Shown here: positions 55,105 to 64,000 of the stretch, in pieces | Position numbering within the stretch: the first letter of the stretch is position 1 | How the letters are laid out: the number at the start of each line of letters is the position of its first letter | Source: Pseudomonas frederiksbergensis | GTDB lineage: Bacteria > Pseudomonadota > Gammaproteobacteria > Pseudomonadales > Pseudomonadaceae | Direction: 5' to 3' | Length of the DNA: 64,000 nucleotides | NCBI RefSeq assembly: GCF_001874645.1 | Contig: NZ_CP017886.1 | Span: 3,162,001-3,226,000 of the forward strand | Program-made: the position numbers and the translations under genes | Notes under the pieces: generated by a model | Seen by the model: the letters and a program-made list of their open reading frames with translations, nothing else | Told to the model about the DNA's origin: nothing | Database searches by the model: none

Positions 55105-56247
55105 TCAGGCGTTTTGCAAGACAGCCTTTACCGCCGCCACTGAACGCTCGACATCGCTTTTGCTCATGGCCGAGAACATTGGCAGCGAGACGATCAGGCG
55201 ACCGACGCGCTCGGACACGGGGAACATGCCTTCCTTGAAACCGCGTTCGCGGTAAAGGCTCAGCAGGTGGATCGGCGGGTAGTGGTAGCCGATGCCGACG
55301 CCCAGTTCCTGCATTTGCTCCATGAAGGTTGCGCGGGCCGGTTTGCCGTCCTTGCGCTCTGGCAGTACCAGCTGGAACAAGTGCCAGTTGCTGTTGGTGA
55401 AGTCTGCCGGTGGCAGCTGCGCACCGTATTTGGCCTCGAAATCACTGCCGAAACAGGCGAAGTAATGCTTGGCCAGTTCGCGACGATGAGCGGTGATGGC
55501 ATCAATGTGGGCGAATTGGCCCAGGCCAATGGCGGCGGCGACGTCGGTCATGTTGAACTTGCCACCTAGCACATCAACGTCCAGACCATCGAAGCCAGTG
55601 CGGGTCACGCCTTGCAGGCGATACTTCTCGGCCAGTCGCACTTCTTCAGCATTGTTCAACACCAGGCAGCCACCTTCCGAGGAGGTGACGTTCTTGTTCG
55701 CCTGGAAGCTGAACGACACGAAGTCGCCCGTGGCGCCGATGCGCTGACCATTCCAGCTCGAACCCAGTGCCTGGGCGGCGTCTTCGACAATGCGCAGGCC
55801 ATGTTTTTTCGCGATCGCATACAGGCGGCTCATGTCCACCGGCAAACCAGCGAGGTACACCGGGATGATTGCCTTGGTGCGCGGGGTAATGGCCGCTTCG
55901 AGCTGGTCCAGGTCGATGTTGCGGGTGATCGGGTCGATGTCGGCAAACACCGGGGTGGCGCCCACTTCGAGAATCACGTTGGCCGTGGCGACCCAGGAAA
56001 TCGGCGTGGTGATGACTTCGTCACCGGCACCGATCCCGGCGATGCGCAGGGCGATCTCCATGGTGCAGGTCCCGGAGTTGAACGTGCGCACCGGACGGCC
56101 GCCAAAAAACTCCGAGAGCTGGGCTTCGAACGCCTGAACCTTGGGCCCGCTGGTAATCCAGCCGGAGCGCAAGACATCGCCGACAGCGGCAATCGTGGTT
56201 TCATCGATAGTAGGTTTGGAAAACGGCAGAAAAGGCAGTTGGCTCAT
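55105..56247 (-). CDS. DegT/DnrJ/EryC1/StrS aminotransferase, ArnB-like
   Basis: These PLP enzymes aminate keto-sugars. The 380-residue protein starts MSQLPFLPFSKPTIDETTIAAVGDVLRSGWITSGP, close to ArnB (UDP-4-keto-arabinose aminotransferase, about 382 residues). The PLP lysine lies in FSFQANKNVTSSEGG and EDAAQALGS is the cofactor aspartate region. No other arn or sugar gene is nearby, so the product is unknown. I chose ATG 56247 over the longer frame. It diverges from gcvP across 153 bases. Confidence 0.88.
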   Translation of the reverse strand: MSQLPFLPFSKPTIDETTIAAVGDVLRSGWITSGPKVQAFEAQLSEFFGGRPVRTFNSGTCTMEIALRIAGIGAGDEVITTPISWVATANVILEVGATPVFADIDPITRNIDLDQLEAAITPRTKAIIPVYLAGLPVDMSRLYAIAKKHGLRIVEDAAQALGSSWNGQRIGATGDFVSFSFQANKNVTSSEGGCLVLNNAEEVRLAEKYRLQGVTRTGFDGLDVDVLGGKFNMTDVAAAIGLGQFAHIDAITAHRRELAKHYFACFGSDFEAKYGAQLPPADFTNSNWHLFQLVLPERKDGKPARATFMEQMQELGVGIGYHYPPIHLLSLYRERGFKEGMFPVSERVGRLIVSLPMFSAMSKSDVERSVAAVKAVLQNA

Positions 56248-56400
56248 GACGATCAGTGCACCCGATTGGCTGACGGTAGTTATATGCGCCGCACATGATG
56301 AGCCCGATTGAGCAAAGACGCCATGCCGAGTGTGCAGGGGAGCTATGCTGCTTTGATCGAGTTGCATCGACGTTGAGCGCCATTCAAGAGAGAGCCCGTC

Positions 56401-59274
56401 ATGTCCCAGTTGCCATCCTTGAGTCAGTTACGAGACCCGAATGCCTTTCTGCGGCGCCACTTGGGGCCGGATACCGCCGAGCAGCAGGCGATGCTCGACA
56501 GCCTCGGGCTCGGCAGCCGCGTCGAACTGATCGAACAGACAGTGCCGCCGGGCATTCGTCTCAATCGCGAACTGGACTTGCCGCCAGCGCTCGATGAAGA
56601 AGCCGCACTGGCAAAGCTACGCGGCTATGCCGAACAGAATCAGGTCTGGACCAGCCTGATCGGCATGGGTTACCACGGCACCCTGACGCCTGCGGTGATC
56701 TTGCGCAACGTGCTGGAAAATCCCGGTTGGTACACCGCTTACACACCCTATCAGCCAGAAATCGCTCAGGGGCGACTCGAAGCACTGCTCAATTTCCAGC
56801 AATTGACCATCGACCTGACAGGCCTGGAATTGGCCAACGCCTCGTTGCTCGACGAAGCCACGGCTGCGGCCGAAGCCATGGCGCTGGCCAAGCGTGTCGC
56901 GAAGTCGAAAAGCAATCTGTTCTTCGTCGACGAAAACTGCCATCCACAGACCATTTCCGTGGTGCAGACCCGGGCTGAAGGCTTTGGCTTCGAACTGATC
57001 ATCGACGCTGTGGATAACTTGAAACAGCATCAGGTGTTTGGTGCGCTGCTGCAGTATCCCGATACTCACGGTGAGATCCGCGACCTGCGCCCGCTGATCG
57101 ATCACTTGCATGCGCAGCAGGCGCTGGCCTGCGTTTGCGCCGATCTGCTGAGCCTGTTGTTGCTGACACCGCCGGGTGAGCAGGGCGCCGATGTGGTGTT
57201 TGGTTCATCCCAGCGCTTTGGTGTACCGATGGGCTACGGCGGTCCTCACGCAGCGTTTTTCGCCAGCCGCGATGAATACAAACGAGCGATTCCCGGGCGG
57301 ATCATCGGTGTTTCGAAAGATGCTCGCGGCAACGTCGCGCTGCGCATGGCCCTGCAAACCCGCGAGCAACACATCCGTCGCGAGAAGGCCAATTCGAACA
57401 TCTGCACGGCCCAAGTGTTACTGGCCAACATCGCCAGTTTTTACGCGGTCTACCATGGCCCGCAGGGGCTCAAGCGTATCGCGCAACGGGTACACCGGCT
57501 GACCTCCATTCTCGCTGCCGGGCTTGAGCGCAACGGTATTACCCGGCTCAACAAGCAGTTTTTTGACACCTTGACCCTGGAAGTTGGCGGCAGTCAGACG
57601 GCCATCCTCGACAGTGCCAGAGCGGCGCAGATCAACCTGCGGATTCTCGGGCGTGGGCAGGTCGGTTTGAGTCTCGACGAGAGCTGTGATGAACGCACCG
57701 TGACAAAGCTGTTTGATGTGTTCCTGGGTGCCGATCATGGGCTTGATGTGGCTGAACTGGATCGCGAGGCGCTGATCTCCGGCATTCCCGACGGCTTGTT
57801 GCGGGCCACGCCGTATTTACGCCACCCGGTGTTCAACGCCCACCACAGCGAAACCGAGATGTTGCGCTACCTCAAGCAACTGGAGAACAAGGACCTGGCC
57901 CTCAACCAGTCGATGATCCCGCTGGGTTCCTGCACCATGAAACTCAACGCCAGCAGCGAGATGATCCCGATCACCTGGCCAGCATTCGCCAACCTGCACC
58001 CCTTTGCGCCGAAAGAGCAGGCGGTGGGCTATTCACTGATGATCAGCGAACTGGAGAGCTGGCTCTGCGCGATTACCGGTTTTGATGCGATCTGCATGCA
58101 GCCCAACTCCGGCGCCCAAGGTGAATACGCCGGGTTACTGGCGATCCGCAAATACCATGAAAGCCGTCAGCAAGGCGCACGTGACATCTGCCTGATTCCT
58201 GCGTCAGCCCACGGCACCAACCCGGCCTCGGCGCAGATGGCCGGGATGCAGGTGGTGATCGTCGACTGCGACGATGCCGGTAACGTCGACCTCGATGACC
58301 TGAAAGCCAAGGCGACGGCTGCTGGTGACAAGCTTTCCTGCCTGATGGCCACTTACCCTTCAACCCATGGGGTGTACGAAGAAGGCATCAGCGAAATCTG
58401 CGAAGTTATCCACAAGCATGGCGGTCAGGTGTACATGGACGGCGCCAACCTCAATGCGCAGGTCGGGCTGGCCCGCCCGGCGGATATCGGCGCCGATGTC
58501 TCGCACATGAACCTGCACAAGACCTTCTGCATTCCCCATGGCGGAGGCGGGCCGGGAATGGGGCCGATTGGCGTGCGGGCGCATTTGGCGCCGTTTGTTG
58601 CCAATCACCCGGTGGTGCCGATCGACGGGCCCGATCCGCAGAATGGCGCAGTCAGCGCGGCGCCCTGGGGCAGTGCGAGCATTTTGCCGATCAGTTGGAT
58701 GTACATCGCGATGATGGGGCCGCAGCTGGCCGATGCCAGCGAAGTGGCGATTCTTTCGGCCAATTACCTGGCAAAACATTTGTCCGGTGCTTTCCCGGTG
58801 CTCTACACCGGGCGCAACGAGCGGGTGGCGCACGAATGCATCCTCGACTTGCGACCACTCAAGGCGCTGACCGGGATCAGCGAAGAAGACGTCGCCAAGC
58901 GGCTGATGGATTACGGTTTCCATGCGCCGACCATGTCTTTCCCGGTGCCGGGCACGTTGATGGTTGAGCCTACCGAAAGCGAGTCCAAGGCTGAGCTGGA
59001 TCGCTTTATCAGCGCGATGCTGAGTATTCGTGCGGAAATTGCCGAGGTGCAGAATGGCAATTGGTCTGCGGAGGACAATCCGCTGAAACGCTCGCCCCAT
59101 ACGTTGGCGGACATTATTGGTGTCTGGGATCGGCCCTACAGCATTGAGCAAGCGGTGACCCCGGACGCGCACACCAGGCTGCATAAATACTGGCCGACGG
59201 TGAACCGCGTGGACAACGTTTACGGCGATCGCAACCTGTTCTGTGCCTGCGTGCCGGTGGATGAATACCGCTGA
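56401..59274 (+). CDS. gcvP: Glycine dehydrogenase (decarboxylating), P protein
   Basis: GcvP decarboxylates glycine with PLP and loads the aminomethyl group on GcvH. The 957-residue protein has the normal two-half architecture: an N-terminal non-catalytic half (residues about 1-450) and a C-terminal catalytic half with the PLP lysine K707 in [16 protein letters not shown]. The start has AGAGAG upstream. It has its own promoter region because three opposite-strand genes separate it from gcvT-gcvH. Confidence 0.97.
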   Translation: MSQLPSLSQLRDPNAFLRRHLGPDTAEQQAMLDSLGLGSRVELIEQTVPPGIRLNRELDLPPALDEEAALAKLRGYAEQNQVWTSLIGMGYHGTLTPAVILRNVLENPGWYTAYTPYQPEIAQGRLEALLNFQQLTIDLTGLELANASLLDEATAAAEAMALAKRVAKSKSNLFFVDENCHPQTISVVQTRAEGFGFELIIDAVDNLKQHQVFGALLQYPDTHGEIRDLRPLIDHLHAQQALACVCADLLSLLLLTPPGEQGADVVFGSSQRFGVPMGYGGPHAAFFASRDEYKRAIPGRIIGVSKDARGNVALRMALQTREQHIRREKANSNICTAQVLLANIASFYAVYHGPQGLKRIAQRVHRLTSILAAGLERNGITRLNKQFFDTLTLEVGGSQTAILDSARAAQINLRILGRGQVGLSLDESCDERTVTKLFDVFLGADHGLDVAELDREALISGIPDGLLRATPYLRHPVFNAHHSETEMLRYLKQLENKDLALNQSMIPLGSCTMKLNASSEMIPITWPAFANLHPFAPKEQAVGYSLMISELESWLCAITGFDAICMQPNSGAQGEYAGLLAIRKYHESRQQGARDICLIPASAHGTNPASAQMAGMQVVIVDCDDAGNVDLDDLKAKATAAGDKLSCLMATYPSTHGVYEEGISEICEVIHKHGGQVYMDGANLNAQVGLARPADIGADVSHMNLHKTFCIPHGGGGPGMGPIGVRAHLAPFVANHPVVPIDGPDPQNGAVSAAPWGSASILPISWMYIAMMGPQLADASEVAILSANYLAKHLSGAFPVLYTGRNERVAHECILDLRPLKALTGISEEDVAKRLMDYGFHAPTMSFPVPGTLMVEPTESESKAELDRFISAMLSIRAEIAEVQNGNWSAEDNPLKRSPHTLADIIGVWDRPYSIEQAVTPDAHTRLHKYWPTVNRVDNVYGDRNLFCACVPVDEYR

Positions 59275-59282
59275 ACAAAGTC

Positions 59283-59357
59283 AAAAGATCGCAGGCTGCG
59301 CCAGCTCCTACAGGAGATATGCGGTCGGCGTAGGAGCTGCCGCAGGCTGCGATCTTT
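59283..59357. repeat. REP pair h (inverted)
   Basis: AAAAGATCGCAGGCTGCGCC and GTAGGAGCTGCCGCAGGCTG form an inverted pair with a 20-base loop between the convergent gcvP and DUF2388 genes. It starts 9 bases after the gcvP stop and may act as its 3' end structure. Confidence 0.88.
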
Positions 59358-59391
59358 GCTGTTCAATGGGTATTTTTGTTGCACTGACGGA

Positions 59392-59715
59392 TCACTGTTC
59401 GGCGACCGCGTTCTTGGCCAGGATTGCGTTGGCCAGTTCCATGTCGGTGGCCTTCAAGCCTGGGTTGTCGGCGCGGACTTTCTGCATCGCAGATTCCAGG
59501 TACGGACCACGGATATTGCCGTCACTGGCCACGAAACTGCTGGCGTCGTCCTGAGCGGCAACGATCAGCTTGTGATCCCTGGAGGTCAGGTAGGTGGACG
59601 CGGTGGTCGCACCTGAGGAAATAACTCCTCGCCAGAAGCCATCATCATGGGCCATTGCTGAACCAACAGAGAGGGAAAGCAAGGCAAGCGTAGCGGCAGC
59701 AAGTTTGAAGCGCAT
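59392..59715 (-). CDS. DUF2388-type secreted protein
   Basis: This 107-residue protein has a signal peptide (about 22 residues, ending AMA-HD) and the small helical domain with STYLTSRDHKLIVAAQDDASSFVASDG and RGPYLESAMQ seen in the Pseudomonas DUF2388 family. Function unknown, probably periplasmic. ATG 59715 begins the signal peptide. Confidence 0.82.
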   Translation of the reverse strand: MRFKLAAATLALLSLSVGSAMAHDDGFWRGVISSGATTASTYLTSRDHKLIVAAQDDASSFVASDGNIRGPYLESAMQKVRADNPGLKATDMELANAILAKNAVAEQ

Positions 59716-59814
59716 TGCGGGTGACTCCGGTTCGGGTTTTCTGGCCGGTTGGATTGCCAATACCCCAAACGAGTTCCGTAGCCTTCAATCGGCGTGTTCG
59801 AGCAGGATATCCCC

Positions 59815-61596
59815 CTATTTCTGCTCACTCTGCGGCGTCACTCGCAGCACCTCTTCGATAGTCGTCAGCCCCGCCGCCACTTTTTGTGCGCCCGACAGCC
59901 GCAGACTGCGCATGCCTTCCTTGAACGCCTGACGACGTACGGCGAGCAGGTCGGTGTCGGGGTTGATCAGGGCTTTGACACTGTCGGTCATTTGCATGAT
60001 TTCGTAGACCCCGGCGCGTCCGCGATAGCCGGTGTCGCGGCATTCCAGGCAGCCAATCGCGCGCTGGGCGTTGCTTGGCAGCGGTGCTTGCCAGGGACGG
60101 GTCAAGGTTTGCCAGTCGTCTTCGCCCAGCGTCAGCGGTGCCTTGCAATGCGGGCACAGCGTGCGGACCAGACGTTGCGCCATGACTCCCAGCACGGTGG
60201 CTTTGATCAGGTAATGCGGCACGCCGAGTTCCAGTAAGCGGCTAATGGCGCTCGGTGCGTCGTTGGTGTGCAGGGTCGACAACACCAGGTGACCGGTGAG
60301 TGCCGCTTGAATGGCCATTTCGGCGGTTTCGAGGTCGCGGATCTCGCCGATCATGATGATGTCCGGATCTTGTCGCATCAGTGCGCGCACGCCGCTGGCA
60401 AAGGTCAGGTCGATGTTGTGCTGGACCTGCATCTGATTGAACGCCGGCTCGACCATTTCGATCGGGTCTTCGATGGTGCAGAGGTTGATCTCTGGTGTCG
60501 CGAGTTTTTTCAGCGTGGTGTAGAGCGTGCTGGTCTTGCCCGAACCGGTCGGTCCGGTGACCAGAATGATGCCGTTGGGTTGGCGGGTCATGTCCTGCCA
60601 GCGACGCAGATCATCGGCAGAAAAACCCAACTGGTCGAAGTCCTTGAGCAGCACTTCCGGATCGAAGATCCGCATGACCATTTTTTCCCCGAATGCAGTG
60701 GGTAGCGTCGACAGCCGCAACTCCACTTCGCCGCCATCCGGAGTCTTGGTCTTGACCCGGCCGTCCTGGGGTTTGCGCTTTTCTGCAACATTCATCCGTC
60801 CCAGGCTTTTCAGGCGACTGACAATCGCCATGGTCACCTGCGGTGGAAATTGATAGACGTTGTGCAACACCCCGTCGATACGAAAGCGCACAGTGCCTTG
60901 CTCGCGCCGTGGTTCGATGTGGATATCACTGGCGCGCTGCTGGAAGGCGTACTGGAACAGCCAGTCGACGATGTTGACGATGTGCGCGTCGTTGGCGTCC
61001 GGCTCCTGATCGCTGGCGCCGAGGTTGAGCAGTTGTTCGAAGTTGCTCAGGGTGTTCATCTGCTGATCGGCGTTGGTCGCACCGCTGACCGATTTGGCCA
61101 GGCGAAAGAACTCCACACTGAAGCGCTGGATGTCCGCCGGGTTGGCCACCACGCGTTTGATCGGCAGCTGTAGAACGTGGGTCAGGTCAGCTTCCCAGCT
61201 GCGCACGTAAGGCTGCGCGCTGGCGACGGTGACGGCGTCGCGGTCAATCGATACCGCGAGAATCTTGTGGCGCTGGGCAAAGGCGTAAGACATCAGCGGA
61301 GTAACTTGCACGACGTTTATTTTCAGCGGATCGATGCGCAAGTAAGGCTGGCCGGCCTGCTGAGAAAGCCACAGGGTCAGGCTTTCCAGATCCAGGCGTT
61401 TGCCGGGGCGGCTGAGGTCATCGAGGTGTTGGCTGGCGAGGAACTCCAGCGGGTGCAATTGACTGTTGCTGGCATTGCGGCGAGTGGTCAGCGCATGTTC
61501 GGCCGAGTCCTGGCTGATGAAGCCTTGAGCGACCAGTTCACGCAGCAGGTCATTGAGATCCAGCCAGCGATCCTGAGTGGTGAGTTGAACGGACAT
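59815..61596 (-). CDS. GspE/PilB-type secretion ATPase, orphan
   Basis: This 593-residue ATPase has the N-terminal MshEN-type domain (about 15-190), the Walker A GPTGSGKTSTLYT, the Asp box TIEDPIEM, Walker B DPDIIMIGEIRD and His box LSTLHTNDA. A tetracysteine zinc site is split as CPHC and CLEC near residues 490-530. GspE and PilB power type II secretion or type IV pilus assembly; no partner genes are nearby, so the machine it serves is unknown. Confidence 0.9.
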   Translation of the reverse strand: MSVQLTTQDRWLDLNDLLRELVAQGFISQDSAEHALTTRRNASNSQLHPLEFLASQHLDDLSRPGKRLDLESLTLWLSQQAGQPYLRIDPLKINVVQVTPLMSYAFAQRHKILAVSIDRDAVTVASAQPYVRSWEADLTHVLQLPIKRVVANPADIQRFSVEFFRLAKSVSGATNADQQMNTLSNFEQLLNLGASDQEPDANDAHIVNIVDWLFQYAFQQRASDIHIEPRREQGTVRFRIDGVLHNVYQFPPQVTMAIVSRLKSLGRMNVAEKRKPQDGRVKTKTPDGGEVELRLSTLPTAFGEKMVMRIFDPEVLLKDFDQLGFSADDLRRWQDMTRQPNGIILVTGPTGSGKTSTLYTTLKKLATPEINLCTIEDPIEMVEPAFNQMQVQHNIDLTFASGVRALMRQDPDIIMIGEIRDLETAEMAIQAALTGHLVLSTLHTNDAPSAISRLLELGVPHYLIKATVLGVMAQRLVRTLCPHCKAPLTLGEDDWQTLTRPWQAPLPSNAQRAIGCLECRDTGYRGRAGVYEIMQMTDSVKALINPDTDLLAVRRQAFKEGMRSLRLSGAQKVAAGLTTIEEVLRVTPQSEQK

Positions 61597-61735
61597 CCGG
61601 GCTCCTTATGGAAACGATCCTGCACGAGCGGTGTAGACAGGTGCGTCTCTGACCACTGATGCCAAGAGTAGTCCCCACAACGGCTGACCGTTTGGCCATT
61701 GGCCGATTCATCGTTGCGAGTTTTTACAGGGGGCT

Positions 61736-62074
61736 TCAACCGGCTGCCTGCGCAGGCTGACCCCATTGCGAATCAGCCGCTTGCAGTTCCACCGAGCACA
61801 CACTGATCAGGTTACGTAATTTTTCCGCGATCACCTGGGCGCGGTGCCAGCTCAGGCCATCCATGACGATACCGATCGACAGCAGGTCGTCGTCGCGCAA
61901 CACATTGACCCGCCGCGGCACCAGGAACTGTAACGCGAACAGATTCAGCGCCCGGCACAACACGTCCGGTTCGGCCTCGGCCAGCAGTTGGTAGTGCACG
62001 CGACAATGGGCATTGCTGACGTTCCACACATCGGCGCGGGTAGGGGGGGTGCTGACGGTTTCGAGCGGGGGCAT
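61736..62074 (-). CDS. Small ACT-like domain protein
   Basis: This 112-residue protein has a predicted beta-alpha-beta-beta-alpha-beta order from about residue 22 (CRVHYQLLAEAEPDVLCRAL, VPRRVNVLRDDDLLSIGIVM, HRAQVIAEKLRNLISVCSVEL) that resembles the ACT domain of amino-acid-responsive regulators. ATG 62074 is favoured. It is divergent from an Lrp/AsnC gene 125 bases away, whose C-terminal domain is also ACT-like. Function unknown; amino-acid sensing is inference. Confidence 0.6.
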   Translation of the reverse strand: MPPLETVSTPPTRADVWNVSNAHCRVHYQLLAEAEPDVLCRALNLFALQFLVPRRVNVLRDDDLLSIGIVMDGLSWHRAQVIAEKLRNLISVCSVELQAADSQWGQPAQAAG

Positions 62075-62158
62075 GGTCGGTCTCCAAATCACTGGAGAAA
62101 TTTTTACATTCGGTTCGGGGTATTTCTTATCTATGATTGGGCTAATTGGCTTTAAATC

Positions 62159-62172
62159 GAATTAATTAATTC
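62159..62172. promoter_or_regulatory. 14-base perfect palindrome before the Lrp/AsnC gene
   Basis: GAATTAATTAATTC is a perfect palindrome 27 bases before the regulator ATG, in an AT-rich divergent promoter region. It is a candidate autoregulatory operator, or part of a promoter. Confidence 0.45.
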
Positions 62173-62199
62173 TCAAATAATATCTTTACGGGTTTTTCT

Positions 62200-62670
62200 A
62201 TGCATGGCGAGCTTGACGCGTATGACCGACGGATTCTGGCGCTGCTGCAAGAGGACGCCTCGCTTTCCAGTGCGCAGATTGCCGAGCAGGTCGGGTTATC
62301 GCAGTCGCCGTGCTGGCGGCGTATTCAGCGGATGAAGGAGGAGGGCGTTATTCGCGGGCAGGTGACCTTGCTCGATCGCAAGAAAATCGGCCTCAACACG
62401 CAGATCTTCGCCGAGATCAAACTCAACGCCCACGGGCGTTCGAACTTCACGGAATTCACCGAGGCGATTCGCGGTTTTCCGGAGGTGCTGGAGTGTTATG
62501 TGCTGATGGGCGCGGTGGATTTTTTGTTGCGGATCGTCACGGCTGACATCGAAGCCTATGAGCGCTTCTTCTTCGAGAAGCTGTCGATGGTGCCGGGGAT
62601 TCAGGAGGTCAACTCAATCGTGGCCTTGTCGGAAATCAAGTCCACGACGAGTTTGCCGGTGTTGCGTTGA
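62200..62670 (+). CDS. Lrp/AsnC family transcriptional regulator
   Basis: This 156-residue protein has an N-terminal helix-turn-helix (LDAYDRRILALLQEDASLSS through IAEQVGLSQSPCWRRIQRMKEEGVI) and a C-terminal RAM/ACT-like ligand domain with GAVDFLLRIVTADIEAYERF. Such regulators form dimers to octamers and respond to amino acids. Its target may be the divergent ACT-like gene or itself. A short REP-like element follows. Confidence 0.94.
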   Translation: MHGELDAYDRRILALLQEDASLSSAQIAEQVGLSQSPCWRRIQRMKEEGVIRGQVTLLDRKKIGLNTQIFAEIKLNAHGRSNFTEFTEAIRGFPEVLECYVLMGAVDFLLRIVTADIEAYERFFFEKLSMVPGIQEVNSIVALSEIKSTTSLPVLR

Positions 62671-62673
62671 AGC

Positions 62674-62720
62674 ACAAGATCGCAGCCTGTGTAGGCGCTG
62701 CCGAAGGCTGCGATCTTTTT
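62674..62720. repeat. REP element i (collapsed copy)
   Basis: ACAAGATCGCAGCCTGTGTAGGCGCTGCCGAAGGCTGCGATCTTTT is 46 bases long and reads as the left end of one unit joined directly to the right part of an inverted unit, so it folds into one long hairpin. It separates the regulator from the convergent triphosphatase gene. Confidence 0.75.
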
Positions 62721-62726
62721 TCGGTG

Positions 62727-64000
62727 TTACATACGCAGCAACATCTTCCACGCGCGGTTCTGATACACCGCAATCGCCTGCTGCTTGCGTGCATCCAGCA
62801 CTTCGTCGGTGATCGGCTCGTTGGCCAGTTGCGCCAGTTTGTTCAGTTCACCGTACAGGCGATCCATTTCCGGGATGTCCAGTACGTTGCGGGCATGGTG
62901 CAGCCAGGCCTGGATGCGTTCGATACGCGGCAGTTGCTCGGCCAGGTCTTCCGGTTGTTGCTGATAACGCTGCAATTGCAGGGACGTAGCCTCCTCGCCC
63001 AGCAGGCGCGGCAACCAGTTGCCCAGTTGTGCAGCCCCCTGGCGATTGCCGCGAACGTTGCGATCGGCAGTCCAGGTACGGGCCAGCAACCAGCGCGAGG
63101 TGTTCAGCGAGAACAGGCCCCAGCGCGGATCTTCGAGCTCTTCGAGGAACTGCTCCGGCGCGGCTTTGCGCACGTCTTCGTCGTCCAGACCGGCTTGTAC
63201 CAGCGGGCGCCAGTCTTCGAGCAAGGCATCCAGTGCGAGCCGCAGATCGTGAGTCGACTGACGTGGTGCGGCTTGACCCAGGCTGCTGAGCAGTGCGCGC
63301 AATTCAGCCAGGTTTTCGACCCAGTCTTGCAGCAGGCGCCAATGACCGTTGAAGCGATATTGCTCGGCCAGACGCTGGCTGCTGCCCAGCAAGTGCCAGC
63401 TCAACGCAGCGAAAGCGTCGTCCAGCGGCAGTTCGAAGGTCAACTCCGGCGCCGGCAGGCTCAATGAATAGCTGTTGGCGTCGAACAGACGGTAGCCGCG
63501 CTCGGCCTTGCTGATGTCGCACGGCATGAGTGCCAGGGTCGCGGCCAGTTCAGCGGCCAGTTCCAGCAATGCCGCCGGCTCGCCTTCGCGCAGTTCCAGT
63601 TCCAGCTCGCAGATCTCTTCTTTCTGCTTGCCGACAATCACGTGGCCCAGGTCCAGCGCGGCTTCAATGACCACTTTGGTCTTGCCACGGCCCCAGGCGA
63701 TTTCTGCACGTTCACGCACGAAATCGGTGGTGAAGATCGGCTTGAGGGTCTTTTTGTCCAGATCGGCCAGCGCTTCGGGCCAGCATTCGCCGTCGAGTTT
63801 CTTTACGTCGAGCTTGGCTTTGGGCAGGTTCCAGTCGTATTCGTTACGCTCGGACAGGCCGGCGATACTGTGGCCGCGGGTCTTGAGCGTTTGAATCACT
63901 TCTTCGCCATCGCGGCGCAGGCGCAGGGCGACCTTGGCGCGGGCCAGGTCACGCTCTGGCGTGTCGAAGTACTGGTTCATCAACTCACGGCGTTCCCAGC
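62727..64000 (-). CDS. CYTH/CHAD domain protein (inorganic triphosphatase), cut by right edge
   Basis: The frame is open to the window edge. The visible part begins in the CYTH domain (WERRELMNQYFDTPERDLARAKVALRLRRDGEE..., EKLDGECWP, FTTDFVRERAEIAWG) and continues with a CHAD domain (from about 200 residues on) rich in histidine and helices. CYTH enzymes of this group, such as E. coli YgiF, hydrolyse triphosphate; CHAD binds polyphosphate. The missing N-terminus (about 35-40 residues) would hold the ExExK motif. It fits with ppk and ppx as part of polyphosphate metabolism. Confidence 0.9.
   Translation of the reverse strand, partial: WERRELMNQYFDTPERDLARAKVALRLRRDGEEVIQTLKTRGHSIAGLSERNEYDWNLPKAKLDVKKLDGECWPEALADLDKKTLKPIFTTDFVRERAEIAWGRGKTKVVIEAALDLGHVIVGKQKEEICELELELREGEPAALLELAAELAATLALMPCDISKAERGYRLFDANSYSLSLPAPELTFELPLDDAFAALSWHLLGSSQRLAEQYRFNGHWRLLQDWVENLAELRALLSSLGQAAPRQSTHDLRLALDALLEDWRPLVQAGLDDEDVRKAAPEQFLEELEDPRWGLFSLNTSRWLLARTWTADRNVRGNRQGAAQLGNWLPRLLGEEATSLQLQRYQQQPEDLAEQLPRIERIQAWLHHARNVLDIPEMDRLYGELNKLAQLANEPITDEVLDARKQQAIAVYQNRAWKMLLRM

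Overview
The window looks like the chromosome of a Pseudomonas of the fluorescens group. The basis is GC-rich codon use, long colinear blocks that I recall from the P. aeruginosa PAO1 region holding argH-algR-hemC to gcvTHP, and nine copies of a repeat of the GTAGGAGCTGCCGCAGGCTG type that is typical of fluorescens/putida REP elements. The gene-order comparisons are from memory, not from a search, and I cannot name the species.

Layout. 1-9.3 kb: a gene cut by the window edge, a glutathione transferase-like gene, argH, the alginate/motility regulator algR, the haem operon hemC-hemD-hemX-hemY, dsbB and algQ (rsd). 9.3-14.4 kb: an FKBP isomerase, the histone-like algP, a small TIGR02444-type gene, an ABC-F ATPase and a LysE/RhtB exporter. 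14.4-17.5 kb: a four-gene minus-strand envelope operon (COG3014 lipoprotein, YcfL-like, LpoB-like and a CsgG/LpoB-like periplasmic protein). 17.8-23.1 kb: a cytochrome c/FTR1 fusion for iron, yaiI-type, elbB, a fatty acid hydroxylase-family membrane protein and a DedA protein. 23.3-28.2 kb: hemB, and ppk and ppx facing each other. 28.3-31.6 kb: a polar amino-acid ABC importer beside the remnant of a GntR-type regulator. 31.7-36.2 kb: trxA, rho, ubiD and an iron-sulfur flavin reductase. 36.2-42.4 kb: an envelope protein, chaC-like, glpT, a histidine phosphatase, a frameshifted quinone reductase, a FliL-like protein, an EVE-domain protein and a 52-residue membrane protein. 42.4-48.4 kb: the 5-formyltetrahydrofolate cyclo-ligase gene, 6S RNA, zapA, a ZapB-like gene, a UPF0149 gene, pepP, ubiH and ubiI. 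48.5-51.3 kb: a ferric-iron ABC importer lacking a local ATPase gene. 51.5-59.3 kb: gcvT-gcvH and gcvP, separated by three minus-strand genes. 59.4-64 kb: a DUF2388 protein, an orphan GspE-type ATPase, a small ACT-like protein, an Lrp/AsnC regulator and a CYTH/CHAD triphosphatase cut by the right edge.

Most of the window is housekeeping: haem synthesis (hemB, hemC, hemD, hemX, hemY), ubiquinone synthesis (ubiD, ubiH, ubiI), polyphosphate turnover (ppk, ppx, CYTH/CHAD), one-carbon and glycine metabolism (gcvT, gcvH, gcvP, cyclo-ligase) and iron uptake.

The parts most worth a second look are the insert that splits the glycine-cleavage genes, which carries two tandem paralogous proteins of a family I do not recognise; the absence of the algZ/fimS sensor gene beside algR; REP pairs placed inside an operon and at a gene's stop codon; a one-base frameshift in the quinone reductase; and a GntR-regulator remnant. 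I see no CRISPR array, tRNA, rRNA operon, insertion sequence or prophage.
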